Shown piece after piece: positions 1-8,635 of a stretch of DNA of 45,065 nucleotides. Origin of the DNA: JAJPXC01 sp964520525 (GTDB lineage: Bacteria; Bacteroidota; Bacteroidia; Bacteroidales; Muribaculaceae); NCBI GenBank assembly GCA_964520525.1, contig CAZFNR010000014.1, forward strand, positions 1 to 45,065, in the 5' to 3' direction. Below the pieces are notes generated by a model. That model did no database searches, was not told the origin of the DNA, and saw only the letters and a program-made list of their open reading frames with translations. Every line of letters starts with the position of its first letter. The stretch's first letter is position 1. A program made the translations under genes and the position numbers.

Positions 1-43
1 TCTGGTCAAAGTAAGCTAACGATAACAAATTGCACAGAAATGA

Positions 44-79
44 AGCACCCCCTTCGGAATATAATCCAACGGGGGTGCT
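44..79. terminator. Hairpin downstream of plsC, likely terminator
   Basis: Perfect 9-bp inverted repeat (AGCACCCCC at 44-52, GGGGGTGCT at 71-79) with an 18-nt loop that can form a small inner GGA/TCC stem. It begins about 25 nt after the plsC stop codon on the minus strand. The tail on that strand is only moderately U-rich (TCATTTCTG), so termination is inferred from the position and stem strength. Confidence 0.6.
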
Positions 80-103
80 AATGTTATACATCATTTTGAA
101 AAG

Positions 104-817
104 TTATAACGCCGACAAAATCATCGCTCTGGTCGTCTCAATAGTTTCTGTAACTTCTTGTTCCGACGGAGGCGGTGGCACAGGCTTATGTATGGTCAAT
201 TTTATATGCCCCCAATGGGGTAATTTCCCATAACGCGGAAGCACGGCAAAAGCGCCGTCAATAGTCAGAGGCACCATTGGCAACTGGAACTCAGCTGCAA
301 GCTTATATGCCCCGCGTTTGAAATTTCTGACACTACCATCCCAAGTGCGGGCACCTTCAGGGAAAACCACGAGCGACATACCACCTTTCAATCTATCTTG
401 CGCTTCATCCATGGTGTGGCGCAGAGCTGACGGAGAGGAGTTATCGACATAAATCTGCCCTGACATCAAACAGCTATACCCCACCAGCGGGATTTTCTCG
501 AGACTCTTTTTCATCATCCATCGAAACTGATGTCCGAGAAACCCATAGATAGTGAAAATATCGTAGGCTCCTTGATGGTTTGAGACGAAGACGTATGAGG
601 TTTTAGAATCGATATTCTCACGTCCTACCACCGACACCCTGACAAATGTGAGCCAACAGAAAATCTTAGACCACAAGGATGCCGGGTAATAGCCCCACCA
701 CTTACCGCCGCCGAGTGACGACCCTATTATTGTCACAATAGCGGTGAGAGCGGTAAGCAAAAGCAGAACCGGGAGCATAAGCACAATCTGATAAATGCGA
801 TAGAGAATGAGGAGCAT
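104..817 (-). CDS. plsC: 1-acyl-sn-glycerol-3-phosphate acyltransferase (PlsC/LPLAT)
   Basis: Membrane-bound acyltransferase that should acylate lysophosphatidic acid at sn-2 to give phosphatidic acid in phospholipid synthesis. The N terminus has a hydrophobic segment (about residues 1-35). The catalytic HX4D motif reads NHQGAYD, and the second substrate-binding block reads FPEGARTWDG. The final block VPLTIDGAFAVLP is also typical. At 237 aa it is the usual length. I chose the ATG at 817, 19 nt after the glyA stop; an upstream TTG in the same frame (847) would overlap glyA and looks less likely. It is the last gene of the pyrB operon. Its exact acyl-acceptor preference cannot be read from sequence. 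Confidence 0.9.
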   Translation of the reverse strand: MLLILYRIYQIVLMLPVLLLLTALTAIVTIIGSSLGGGKWWGYYPASLWSKIFCWLTFVRVSVVGRENIDSKTSYVFVSNHQGAYDIFTIYGFLGHQFRWMMKKSLEKIPLVGYSCLMSGQIYVDNSSPSALRHTMDEAQDRLKGGMSLVVFPEGARTWDGSVRNFKRGAYKLAAEFQLPMVPLTIDGAFAVLPRYGKLPHWGHIKLTIHKPVPPPPSEQEVTETIETTRAMILSAL

Positions 818-836
818 AGTGTCTGATTGTAACTGA

Positions 837-2117
837 CTAATAGGCAAAAATCGGATAATCGGCCATCACCGCATTAACCTTCTTACGCACCGATGAGATT
901 ACCGACTCGTTTTCATGATTGGACAATACAGTGTCAATCATCTCGACAATCTCGCCCATCAAGTCTTCTTTGGCACCGCGGGTTGTTATTGCGGGCGTTC
1001 CGAGACGGATGCCGGATGTCTGGAATGGTGAACGGCTGTCGAAAGGCACCATGTTTTTGTTGGCCGTGATATCGGCCTCAACAAGCACGCGCTCGGCTAT
1101 CTTGCCCGTCAAATCGGGGTACTTCGTACGGAGGTCTACGAGCATACAGTGGTTATCGGTCCCTCCTGAAATAATCTTGTAGCCTTTATCGACCAAAGCT
1201 TGTGCCATAGTAGCCGCATTTTTCTTAACTTGAGCCTGATATTCCTTGTAAGATGGCTGTAATGCCTCGCCAAACGCCACCGCCTTTGCGGCAATGACGT
1301 GTTCAAGCGGCCCCCCTTGAACGCCGGGGAACACAGCCGAGTCAAGCAGTGATGACATTTTGCGAATCTCACCCTTGTTGTTTGTCTTGCCAAATGGATT
1401 ATCAAAATCCTTACCCATCAAAATCAGACCGCCTCGGGGGCCGCGAAGCGTCTTGTGAGTCGTCGATGTAACAATATGGGCATATTTGACAGGGTTGTCA
1501 AGGAGTCCGGCGGCAATCAACCCAGCGGGATGAGCCATATCAATCATGAGAATAGCCCCTATTTCATCGGCCAAACGGCGCATACGGGCATAGTCCCACT
1601 CGCGAGAATAGGCGCTTGCGCCACCGATAATCAGACGCGGACGCTCGCGGCGCGCAACTTCCTCCATCTGCTCATAGTCAATCAGGCCTGTCTCCTCTTT
1701 CACATTATACTCCAACGCTTGGAACATCAAGCCGGAGAAGTTTACGGGGCTGCCATGAGATAGGTGTCCACCGTGTGCGAGATTCAGGCCAAGGAACTTA
1801 TCACCAGGTTTCAGACAAGCCATGAATACTGCCATATTGGCCTGCGCGCCCGAGTGGGGTTGCACATTGGCATACTCCGCTCCAAACAGAGTTTTGATGC
1901 GATCGATTGCAAGCTGCTCGGCAAGGTCTACAACTTGGCAACCGCCATAATAACGGTGACCGGGATATCCTTCGGCATATTTGTTTGTAAGGCAAGAACC
2001 CATCGCAGCCATAACCTGATCGCTGACGAAGTTCTCTGACGCTATAAGTTCAATACCATGGAGTTGGCGCTGATGCTCGCGCTCGATGATGTCGAAAATC
2101 TGTTGGTCTTTTTCCAT
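837..2117 (-). CDS. glyA: Serine hydroxymethyltransferase
   Basis: Pyridoxal-phosphate enzyme interconverting serine and glycine with transfer of a one-carbon unit to tetrahydrofolate in the cytoplasm. The 426-aa product has the family start (ELIASENFVS), the YAEGYPGHRYYGG tetrahydrofolate/PLP region, and the PLP lysine in the STTHKTLRGPRGG block. The ATG at 2117 matches the family N terminus; an in-frame extension upstream would run into the flavin reductase gene. It lies 28 nt after that gene and just before plsC, so it is probably cotranscribed with pyrimidine genes. That links one-carbon supply with nucleotide synthesis. Confidence 0.97.
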   Translation of the reverse strand: MEKDQQIFDIIEREHQRQLHGIELIASENFVSDQVMAAMGSCLTNKYAEGYPGHRYYGGCQVVDLAEQLAIDRIKTLFGAEYANVQPHSGAQANMAVFMACLKPGDKFLGLNLAHGGHLSHGSPVNFSGLMFQALEYNVKEETGLIDYEQMEEVARRERPRLIIGGASAYSREWDYARMRRLADEIGAILMIDMAHPAGLIAAGLLDNPVKYAHIVTSTTHKTLRGPRGGLILMGKDFDNPFGKTNNKGEIRKMSSLLDSAVFPGVQGGPLEHVIAAKAVAFGEALQPSYKEYQAQVKKNAATMAQALVDKGYKIISGGTDNHCMLVDLRTKYPDLTGKIAERVLVEADITANKNMVPFDSRSPFQTSGIRLGTPAITTRGAKEDLMGEIVEMIDTVLSNHENESVISSVRKKVNAVMADYPIFAY

Positions 2118-2145
2118 TTTTAGATATATGAAGTGTGTATGATTT

Positions 2146-2712
2146 CTATTTTTTCTTTTGTACAGTCCATCCGAAACGCCCAATTTTTTCACCTTGTTTG
2201 TAATATGCGCCATGACTATAGTTAATCAAGCCTGCATCTCCGAGGTTAAACGCTCCGGTCTCTTTGTCGATTAATGATTCATCGGCTCTAACGTTCAGCA
2301 CTTCGGCAACAAACATATGATGGCTCCCAAGCGGAATAATATCTCTTACACGGCACTCAATGCTTAGGGGCGATTCTTTGACCGAAGGGCATGATACTTT
2401 AACTCCGGGTTCCGGCGTGAGGCCGGTTTCTTTCCATTTGTCGAAATCCCTGCCCGACTTGACACCGCACCAATCTGTTGCCTTCGCTATTGCCTCTGTC
2501 GTAAGATTTATGGTAAACTCCATTTGACACCGTATCATATCGTAGCTATACCTCTCCGGACGGACGGATATATAACACATAGCCGGGTCGGTACAGATGG
2601 TGCCAGTCCATGAGACTGTCAACAAGTTGCAGTCATCAACAGAACTTCCGCAGCTCACCAACACCGCAGGCAATGGGTAAATCATCGTACCCGGTTTCCA
2701 ATCTTGTTTCAT
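2146..2712 (-). CDS. Flavin reductase-like FMN-binding domain protein
   Basis: The 188-aa protein matches the flavin reductase-like split-barrel family (PF01613): an N-terminal PLPAVLVSC strand, the NLLTVSWTGTICTDPAMCYISVRP core, and a late HHMFVAEVLNV strand with a conserved histidine pair. Such proteins bind FMN and either reduce free flavin or act as an NAD(P)H:flavin partner of an oxygenase. No oxygenase is nearby, so the partner is unknown. It sits 29 nt after pyrI and 28 nt before glyA in the same direction, so it is very probably part of the pyrB operon. The specific substrate is not inferable. Confidence 0.85.
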   Translation of the reverse strand: MKQDWKPGTMIYPLPAVLVSCGSSVDDCNLLTVSWTGTICTDPAMCYISVRPERYSYDMIRCQMEFTINLTTEAIAKATDWCGVKSGRDFDKWKETGLTPEPGVKVSCPSVKESPLSIECRVRDIIPLGSHHMFVAEVLNVRADESLIDKETGAFNLGDAGLINYSHGAYYKQGEKIGRFGWTVQKKK

Positions 2713-2741
2713 AAAATCAAAATATAATTGACGCGTTTCTG

Positions 2742-3203
2742 TTATAGCACATGAGCCTTATCACTTGTCACAGAATGTCCGCAGTAATGACAGCGTATTG
2801 TGACCGGCTCGCGTGATACGACATGGAAACGGGTTTTCATCGGCTCGTTGTTTGTGATGCATTTCGGGTTGTCACAAGAGACAATTCCAGTTATGACATC
2901 AGGCAACACTACCGGGCGTTTCTCTACGACTTCAAAGTCTTTGATTATATTGACCACCGCCGTCGGGGCGATTAACGCGATGCGGTTAAGAGTGGTTTCC
3001 GGGAAAAAGACATCGGCGACTTTAATTATACCTTTAGTCCCGTAGCGCTCACTTACGAGATTATTACCGATAGTCAACTGCGTGCCTATTTTTTCGATAC
3101 CGAGTATATTGACGGCCTTGAACAAGACCGACGACGGTATATGGTCTATGACTGTGCCATTGCGCAACGCAGCCACGGCAAGTTCTTTCTTGGCTGTTGT
3201 CAT
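2742..3203 (-). CDS. pyrI: Aspartate carbamoyltransferase regulatory chain
   Basis: Regulatory subunit of aspartate transcarbamoylase, binding nucleotide effectors and joining catalytic trimers through a zinc domain. The 153-aa sequence starts with the family pattern LAVAALRNGTVIDHIP and ends in a four-cysteine zinc site (CDNPKC, then CHYCGH). Its ATG overlaps the pyrB TGA stop (ATGA), so translation is coupled to the catalytic subunit. A longer reading from further upstream would lie inside pyrB and is rejected. The pyrBI pair implies an enterobacterial-type allosteric holoenzyme. Confidence 0.97.
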   Translation of the reverse strand: MTTAKKELAVAALRNGTVIDHIPSSVLFKAVNILGIEKIGTQLTIGNNLVSERYGTKGIIKVADVFFPETTLNRIALIAPTAVVNIIKDFEVVEKRPVVLPDVITGIVSCDNPKCITNNEPMKTRFHVVSREPVTIRCHYCGHSVTSDKAHVL

Positions 3204-4138
3204 TTGTTTGAGTCCTTTAGTTTTGTAACATCTATTCCAAGCGCACGGCATATCAAGGCTTGACGTGCGTAAAGTCCATTGCGAGCTTGTTGGAAATAAT
3301 ACGCCTTGGTGTTGTCATCTACATCGAGCGCAATTTCATTTACGCGCGGCAGCGGGTGCAGTATTTTCAGATTATCACGCGAGCCGTCAAGCATGGAGTT
3401 GTGAAGATTATAGAGGTTTTTGACCTTTTCATACTCCATAATGTCGGTGAAACGTTCGCGCTGCACTCGGGTCATGTAAAGTATATCGGTCGAATTAATC
3501 ACTTCAGGTGAGAAATCGGTGTGTTCGGTATATTTGATACCGTTCTCTTCGCAGAATATTTTGTATTCTACCGGCATCTTTAATTCGTCGCAAGCCACGA
3601 ATTTAAACCGCGGGTTAAAATAGCGCATAGCCATGAGCAGTGAATGGACAGTCCTACCATATTTCAAGTCACCTACCATGGTTATATCAAGATTATCAAG
3701 CCGCCCCTGTGTCTTATAAATCGAATAGAGGTCAAGCATGGTTTGCGACGGATGCTGGTTTGCACCGTCACCGGCATTGATAATAGGCACATCTGTGACC
3801 TCAGTGGCATATCTCGCCGCCCCCTCAAGATAGTGGCGCATGATTATCAGGTCGACATAATTGCTCACCATCTTGATGGTGTCTTTGAGGGTCTCACCTT
3901 TTGTGGAACTGGTTGTGCTTGCATCAGAGAAGCCAATCACCCGTCCGCCAAGGCGGTTGACCGCAGTCTCAAAACTAAGCCTGGTACGGGTTGACGGTTC
4001 AAAAAACAGCGTGGCAACAACCTTGCCGTCGAGAATTTTGTGGTTGGGATTATTCTCAAAATAGCGCGCTTGCTCAAGCAAGCTCAATATCTCCTCACGG
4101 GAGATGTCTGAAATAGAAACAAGACTGCTCTGGTTCAT
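3200..4138 (-). CDS. pyrB: Aspartate carbamoyltransferase catalytic chain
   Basis: Catalyses carbamoyl phosphate + L-aspartate to N-carbamoyl-aspartate, the committed step of de novo pyrimidine synthesis. The 312-aa chain has the carbamoyl-phosphate loop FFEPSTRTRLSFETA, the MRHYLEG segment, INAGDGANQHPSQ, and the HPLPRVNEI aspartate-binding loop. It is the first gene of the minus-strand operon pyrB-pyrI-flavin reductase-glyA-plsC, with a promoter-like element about 30 nt upstream. Nothing is abnormal in length or motifs. No pyrimidine attenuator is obvious in the short leader. Confidence 0.98.
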   Translation of the reverse strand: MNQSSLVSISDISREEILSLLEQARYFENNPNHKILDGKVVATLFFEPSTRTRLSFETAVNRLGGRVIGFSDASTTSSTKGETLKDTIKMVSNYVDLIIMRHYLEGAARYATEVTDVPIINAGDGANQHPSQTMLDLYSIYKTQGRLDNLDITMVGDLKYGRTVHSLLMAMRYFNPRFKFVACDELKMPVEYKIFCEENGIKYTEHTDFSPEVINSTDILYMTRVQRERFTDIMEYEKVKNLYNLHNSMLDGSRDNLKILHPLPRVNEIALDVDDNTKAYYFQQARNGLYARQALICRALGIDVTKLKDSNK

Positions 4139-4164
4139 GGGCTGGAATCCTTTGTAGAGTAACG

Positions 4165-4196
4165 CGAAGTTACAATTTTAGTCAGCCTCAAGCAAA
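4165..4196 (-). promoter_or_regulatory. Promoter of the pyrB operon
   Basis: Read on the minus strand, TTTG (4193-4196), a 20-nt spacer, then TAACTTCG (4165-4172). This fits the Bacteroidetes primary sigma consensus (TTTG, 19-21 nt, TAnnTTTG) with C for the middle T of the last four bases. The predicted transcript start is about 20 nt before the pyrB ATG. Confidence 0.6.
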
Positions 4197-4225
4197 TATT
4201 ATCGTGACAAATTGGGCTAGCCGAC

Positions 4226-4249
4226 GCTAATTATTTGGCTAATTATTTG
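4226..4249. repeat. Tandem 12-bp duplication at the end of the sigma-linked membrane gene
   Basis: The 12-mer GCTAATTATTTG occurs twice back to back (4226-4237 and 4238-4249). It covers the stop codon of the minus-strand gene ending at 4243, so the duplication places a second in-frame TAA 12 nt downstream. A GCCGAC/GTCGGC pair (4220-4225 and 4254-4259) flanks the tandem and could form a hairpin around it. Confidence 0.8.
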
Positions 4250-4845
4250 GTGTGTCGGCAAGTTAAGTCGGAGTCATCGTCACATGGCTCTAAATTGCGG
4301 CGGAGCGACTCCTTGATGCGGCGTATGTAGCGGGTTGTGCGCACCTCATTCCACACGGCAATCACCGTGCCAACGACCGCGCCTATGCCCCCCCCCTCAA
4401 AGGCCGAGTCGTTAAAGCGGAACATCCATAGCAAGTAGGCCACGAATAGCAAGGCGAGCATGGTGCCGAAGCTCTCTAAACGCCGCCGCAAGATGGCGAA
4501 ATCAGTGATTCTAACAAGTGCTTGACTCACCGACAAGTCGATAACCGACATCTTGTCGAGCCGTCGATATAGAACGAAGTGATAAAAGCCACACGCTAAA
4601 AAATAGGCGGGAAATAGCCAATATAACAACCACGGCAACTCAAATGCTTTATCTAACATAACGAGCCACAACGGAGCGAACAAGCAGATGTATATGCCCC
4701 TTAGGTAACGTCGTTTCAAGCGGTCGACCAATACAGTGCGAGTTTTATAACCTTTATTGTCGAGCATCTCGCGATTAATGCCATCGGTCAAGTCATCGTG
4801 AGGTGTCAGTTGCTGCCATTGCGATTTAAGAGTGTCGATGTCCAT
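4243..4845 (-). CDS. Membrane protein paired with ECF sigma factor
   Basis: A 200-aa protein of unknown family. It has a cytoplasmic, charged N terminus (about residues 1-45), two hydrophobic segments at about 50-90 (ICLFAPLWLVML and LLYWLFPAYFLACGFYHFVLY), and a further pair at about 125-165. The tail is basic, ending with acidic residues. It lies 32 nt downstream of an ECF sigma gene on the same strand. In Bacteroidales such pairs are common, and the small membrane protein may modulate the sigma factor, but there is no recognisable zinc-type anti-sigma motif. The regulatory role is inferred only from position. Confidence 0.75.
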   Translation of the reverse strand: MDIDTLKSQWQQLTPHDDLTDGINREMLDNKGYKTRTVLVDRLKRRYLRGIYICLFAPLWLVMLDKAFELPWLLYWLFPAYFLACGFYHFVLYRRLDKMSVIDLSVSQALVRITDFAILRRRLESFGTMLALLFVAYLLWMFRFNDSAFEGGGIGAVVGTVIAVWNEVRTTRYIRRIKESLRRNLEPCDDDSDLTCRHTK

Positions 4846-4877
4846 AACTCAATGTTGATTAATGATAAAAACAAATC

Positions 4878-5369
4878 TCATCTCTCACTTTCCGACACAA
4901 GACGTAGCTTGATACGTCGTAATCGGCTAGCGATAGTGTTGCGTTGCAATCCGGTTATTTCGGCAATTTCGTCATAGGTGTGCTCATCGAGCCACAACAT
5001 TATAATAGCCTTGTCGAGGCTTTCGAGACGTGAAATCAACCGATACATTTCTTTGAGCAAGGCCGGGCGCTCGTCACTACTTGCCACCATATCGGCCACC
5101 ACGTCGAGCGAAACTGTCGCTCTAACGTTGCGCGAGCGGCGAAAGATAGTCAAACAAGTGTTGATAGCGGTGCGGTAAATCCACGTCGAGACTGCCGAGT
5201 CGCCGCGAAACGAGTCGATGCCGCGCCAGAGGTTGACCAACGTTTCTTGATACAAGTCTTTGAAGTGATCACGGTCGGTGGCATACATATAGCACACCTT
5301 GGTGATTACACTTCGGTTGTCCTCGATAATCGAGACAAAACGTCGTTCTTTGTCGGTTTCTGCACTCAT
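4878..5369 (-). CDS. ECF-type RNA polymerase sigma-70 factor
   Basis: Alternative sigma factor of about 163 aa. Region 2 includes the core-binding stretch DLYQETLVNLWRGIDSFRG and the -10 recognition segment STWIYRTAINTCLTIFRR. Region 4 is a helix-turn-helix (YDEIAEITGLQRNTIASRLRRIKLRL). I place the start at the ATG at 5369 (MSAETDKERRF), which gives the normal ECF length; an upstream ATG at 5411 would add 14 residues. The next gene encodes a small membrane protein, a likely regulatory partner. The target genes are unknown; the barrel gene just upstream is separately promoted and could be a target, but nothing shows this. Confidence 0.9.
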   Translation of the reverse strand: MSAETDKERRFVSIIEDNRSVITKVCYMYATDRDHFKDLYQETLVNLWRGIDSFRGDSAVSTWIYRTAINTCLTIFRRSRNVRATVSLDVVADMVASSDERPALLKEMYRLISRLESLDKAIIMLWLDEHTYDEIAEITGLQRNTIASRLRRIKLRLVSESER

Positions 5370-5511
5370 TTCATAACGTTTGACGCTCGTATGGCAAAAT
5401 AGTTTCATCAAAGCGATACAAAAAGTTTGGCACGGTGGGCTTTAGCAATTTCGCCGTCGCCATCGCGCCAAACTGGAGTAAATTATCTGCGGCATTGCCG
5501 CTATTGGTGTA

Positions 5512-6129
5512 TCAGAATAAGTAGGCTGCAGTGACAGTCCAGTAGCGGTCTTTACCGCTGTAGATTTTCTCAGAGCCTTCCGCATCGACAGGGAGCTTAG
5601 CCTCAACCGATTTACTCAAGCCCAAGCCGTAACTTGCACCGATTTGCAACTTTTTGAGGACCTGAAGACCGATACCGAAATTCCATGTTACGTCACAAGT
5701 TTTGTTTTCGGCAAACTTTTTAAAATCTTTTTTAGAGCAAAGGAACGCGAAACTCGGTCCGGTGAAGATATAAGGAGTAACGATGTTGCTCACAACCGGC
5801 AAACCGATTTTCCACTTCAAGTTGATAGGAATTTCGACATAGTCGCGCTTAATTGTGGTCACGACATAATCTTCAACTCCAACTTTGGCTGCGCGATGGA
5901 CATACATTACTGACGCATCCACGCCAAGGTTAAACACGGGGAGCATAAACTCGCCCATCAAACCGCCGGTAAAACCGGTCTGATTGTCAGAGTCGATAGC
6001 GCTTTCGTCGAAATGAAGTTCAGAAGTGGTAAAGCCAACTTTTGGACCCCAAGAAAATTGAGCAGAAGCAGGCATTGCACAGGCTATAGTCAACAATCCC
6101 GCAAGCAATAAAGATTTGATTTTATTCAT
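5512..6129 (-). CDS. Outer-membrane beta-barrel protein (PorT/OmpX-like)
   Basis: The 205-aa secreted protein has a clear signal peptide (MNKIKSLLLAGLLTIACAMPASA, cleavage before QFSWG). After it come alternating beta strands with glycines, and it ends on an aromatic residue (TAAYLF), typical of an eight-strand barrel of the outer membrane beta-barrel family (PF13568-like). The opening FSWGPKVGFTTSELHF is characteristic of Bacteroidetes members. Function is unknown; such proteins are structural or adhesive. It is monocistronic with its own promoter, divergent from the GNAT gene. Confidence 0.85.
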   Translation of the reverse strand: MNKIKSLLLAGLLTIACAMPASAQFSWGPKVGFTTSELHFDESAIDSDNQTGFTGGLMGEFMLPVFNLGVDASVMYVHRAAKVGVEDYVVTTIKRDYVEIPINLKWKIGLPVVSNIVTPYIFTGPSFAFLCSKKDFKKFAENKTCDVTWNFGIGLQVLKKLQIGASYGLGLSKSVEAKLPVDAEGSEKIYSGKDRYWTVTAAYLF

Positions 6130-6164
6130 AATGAATTAAGTTAAATTAGTCAATTTTACATTCG

Positions 6165-6172
6165 CAAAGATA
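6165..6172 (-). promoter_or_regulatory. -7 box of the beta-barrel gene promoter
   Basis: TATCTTTG on the minus strand, a full match to the Bacteroidetes -7 element TAnnTTTG, 36 nt before the ATG at 6129. The -33 element is weak (no TTTG at the right distance). It overlaps the intergenic region shared with the divergent GNAT promoter. Confidence 0.6.
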
Positions 6173-6188
6173 CACATTTTTCGATATA

Positions 6189-6221
6189 ATTGGGAAATTA
6201 GTCCAAATTTTGGTAAATTTG
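6189..6221 (+). promoter_or_regulatory. Promoter of the GNAT gene
   Basis: ATTG (6189-6192), 21-nt spacer, TAAATTTG (6214-6221). This is a good match to the Bacteroidetes TTTG/TAnnTTTG pair, and it would start transcription roughly 20 nt before the ATG at 6251. Confidence 0.6.
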
Positions 6222-6250
6222 CTTACCTATTAACAGCTAAAGGCTCAAAA

Positions 6251-6787
6251 ATGTTGACACTGCGACCCATCACTACTACCGACCGCCACTACGCATTTGT
6301 CGAGGCGTTGTTTCTTTCGTCATTTCCCATCGAGGAACGGCGCGACCTGCCAGAACAACGTTACAATATTGACAACAATCCTGATTTCACGTTACTATTA
6401 GCCGAGGATGATGGTATGCCTATCGGATTTTTCACTCTTTGGAATTTTGGTGATTTCTGCTACTGCGAGCACTTTGCCACCGACCCGTCGCGACGCAACA
6501 AAGGCTATGGCGGCCAAATCATCGACCTTATTTTGAACCGCCTCTCCCACCCGCTCATGCTTGAGGTGGAACTGCCCGACAACGACCTTGCCCGCCGCCG
6601 CATCGACTTCTACCGTCGCCACGGATTTATACTTATAGAGCACTTCGCCTACACCCAACCGCCATATCGTCCAGATGACTCTCCACTACCACTGCACCTT
6701 ATGATTTACAACCCCAAAAACACGACCGTCGACCTAAACAAAATTACCGCCACCATCCACACTAAGGTCTACCCCACTCTTCACTAA
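6251..6787 (+). CDS. GNAT family N-acetyltransferase
   Basis: A 178-aa protein with a GCN5-related acetyltransferase core: beta strands around FTLLLAEDDGMPIGFFTLW, the acetyl-CoA binding turn ATDPSRRNKGYGGQI (R-x-x-G-x-G/A type), and a C-terminal YRRHGFILIEHFAY segment that closes the fold. The substrate is not predictable. It stands alone between a divergent barrel gene and a convergent membrane gene, with its own promoter. The last about 30 residues are outside the conserved domain. Confidence 0.88.
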   Translation: MLTLRPITTTDRHYAFVEALFLSSFPIEERRDLPEQRYNIDNNPDFTLLLAEDDGMPIGFFTLWNFGDFCYCEHFATDPSRRNKGYGGQIIDLILNRLSHPLMLEVELPDNDLARRRIDFYRRHGFILIEHFAYTQPPYRPDDSPLPLHLMIYNPKNTTVDLNKITATIHTKVYPTLH

Positions 6788-6844
6788 GAACGCTTATGAG
6801 GCAACCAGCACCGCGACACTGACGCTCCAGTACTAAACAGAAAT

Positions 6845-8509
6845 TTAATTTTTTGAAGTTTTCAGATAAAACTTATTATCACTAAGATTCATTATGGTAT
6901 AATCTTGCTCGGAGATAACCTTTGCGCTCCACAAATCAGTGTCTTTTGTAGGACTGTCGATAACAATTTCCGACGGAGCGTAAGAACGATAAAAAACACC
7001 AAACAAATTCACGACTCTATCAACATAAAATCTCGCCGGGTTCTTTTTTGAAGTGACAAGCAGATACACCCCGTCGCCACATCTCACAATTTGACTATCG
7101 AGACTCGTACCGTCCTTACCTTGCAGATATTTCGGTAAAACTTTTATAAGAGGCTTGTCTTTATCATACAATGACTGCATATATTTTTGAAATGCAATCA
7201 AAGTCCAGTCATCTTCATTACCAAAAGGCAATGGGATCACTGACGAATAGCTAAGCTCAAACGGAGAGCAGTTCACTTCACACAAATCAGCGTAGACATA
7301 CCCATCTTTTGACAATTCATATTGCGAATAGATATCATCATACTGCGCCCTTCTCAATTCAATCTTACGGAATTGCACAATCCAAAACGATACCAAGATT
7401 GAGCCAAACACAGCCAACCAAAACCAACTAAATGAATGATTTTTTAATATCCTCACCGTTATTATTATAGCCATCAGTTCAGCCCCCATCAAAGCCCGCC
7501 CGCCGCCAAAGCCCAGCACAAGGCAAAACAACAGACAGGTAATCATGACGTTAAAATAGAACCGATTCTGTTTATAAATATTCCGCCATGTCAATTTCCA
7601 CCTTACATTTGCAGTCAATGCCACAACTATCATAAGTAATATAGTTCTAGCCGATACTAAGAGGTTAATTACCGACATGATTATGTTATTATGGTTTTCT
7701 ATGCCTGACATTCTGACAAAATTACCGGGAGCGAGACAAAGTGCCGCACAACCTGCACCAAAACCGATAGCCATAACATACTCGGCCAATGTGAAACGCC
7801 GTATATTCGAAAGCCAATAAACTATAATAGCTCCGCCAATCCCGACATTAAGACCCTCATGCCCAAATCCTGAGATAAAGCTATACAGTCCAAGAACAAT
7901 AAGCTTTACTATGCTTTTCTCATTGATATAAGTGAAAAACAATTTTACAAAACCGAGCGCCAATGTGAACATCCAGATATAATTAATCTGGAATGATGGA
8001 GATATATCCATTATGAAACTCGTAAAAACGAGTAATATCACCGTAAGCAGAGATTTATAATTACGCCAGTCAACCCCTGCTATTGACATTATCAAAATAA
8101 AAAGAGACGCATAAATTACAGCATTAAATAACGCAAACCATTTTTGACCTAAAATAGCACAAAACAACTGCACTAACGACTGGGCAACAAATCTGCCCCC
8201 CCATGATTGGTAATGGTTTATTTGCGATTGAACGATATCCCCTATATTCTTAACCGGTTCTGTCAATAGCGTAAGTCCATTTCCAAATTCATGATAAGCT
8301 AAATCAAATTTGAACTTATAGAACAAATTGTCAACAAGCCAAACATTCTCAACGCTGAAAGCGTAGATTACAATTCCCACCATTGCCAAGAGGAGCAACG
8401 AAACCGCATTTTCACGGTTGACAATCGGGAGTATAACTTTAGTTTTTTTCATCATGATATGGTTGCTCGACTTATTATCATTTAGAGACTTGACCGTTAT
8501 TTTTCTCAT
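6845..8509 (-). CDS. Polytopic membrane protein, DUF6056-like
   Basis: A 554-aa integral membrane protein with about ten hydrophobic segments between residues 30 and 385, followed by a soluble C-terminal domain of about 165 aa that is probably extracytoplasmic. The conserved block INHYQSWGGRFVAQ after the first membrane segment, and FGHEGLNVGIGGA further on, resemble the DUF6056 family of glycosyltransferase-like or polymer-handling membrane proteins. That assignment is from memory and tentative. It is monocistronic and visibly more AT-rich in codon choice than its neighbours. The ATG at 8509 is used; methionines at 8455 and 8452 are alternatives. Confidence 0.75.
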   Translation of the reverse strand: MRKITVKSLNDNKSSNHIMMKKTKVILPIVNRENAVSLLLLAMVGIVIYAFSVENVWLVDNLFYKFKFDLAYHEFGNGLTLLTEPVKNIGDIVQSQINHYQSWGGRFVAQSLVQLFCAILGQKWFALFNAVIYASLFILIMSIAGVDWRNYKSLLTVILLVFTSFIMDISPSFQINYIWMFTLALGFVKLFFTYINEKSIVKLIVLGLYSFISGFGHEGLNVGIGGAIIVYWLSNIRRFTLAEYVMAIGFGAGCAALCLAPGNFVRMSGIENHNNIIMSVINLLVSARTILLMIVVALTANVRWKLTWRNIYKQNRFYFNVMITCLLFCLVLGFGGGRALMGAELMAIIITVRILKNHSFSWFWLAVFGSILVSFWIVQFRKIELRRAQYDDIYSQYELSKDGYVYADLCEVNCSPFELSYSSVIPLPFGNEDDWTLIAFQKYMQSLYDKDKPLIKVLPKYLQGKDGTSLDSQIVRCGDGVYLLVTSKKNPARFYVDRVVNLFGVFYRSYAPSEIVIDSPTKDTDLWSAKVISEQDYTIMNLSDNKFYLKTSKN

Positions 8510-8542
8510 TTAATCAGACTGTCTCATTGGCAAATATCGCTA

Positions 8543-8550
8543 CAAAGATA
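8543..8550 (-). promoter_or_regulatory. -7 box for the DUF6056-like gene
   Basis: TATCTTTG on the minus strand, 34 nt before the ATG at 8509, matching TAnnTTTG. No good -33 TTTG lies at 19-21 nt. Confidence 0.5.
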
Positions 8551-8635
8551 CGACTTTAACGGCACTTATTGTATGCAAAGTTCAAAGACGATTTGTTATC
8601 AAAATAAAAAATCATGACTTATGTCAGCTCATTGG

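Noticed and set aside
30..233. Short plus-strand open frame across the left hairpin
   Set aside because: It crosses a terminator stem and the 3' end of plsC and has low-complexity content without family pattern.
5427..5445. TGGCAC upstream of the sigma factor gene
   Set aside because: No TTGC at the needed distance; the GG/GC spacing does not fit.
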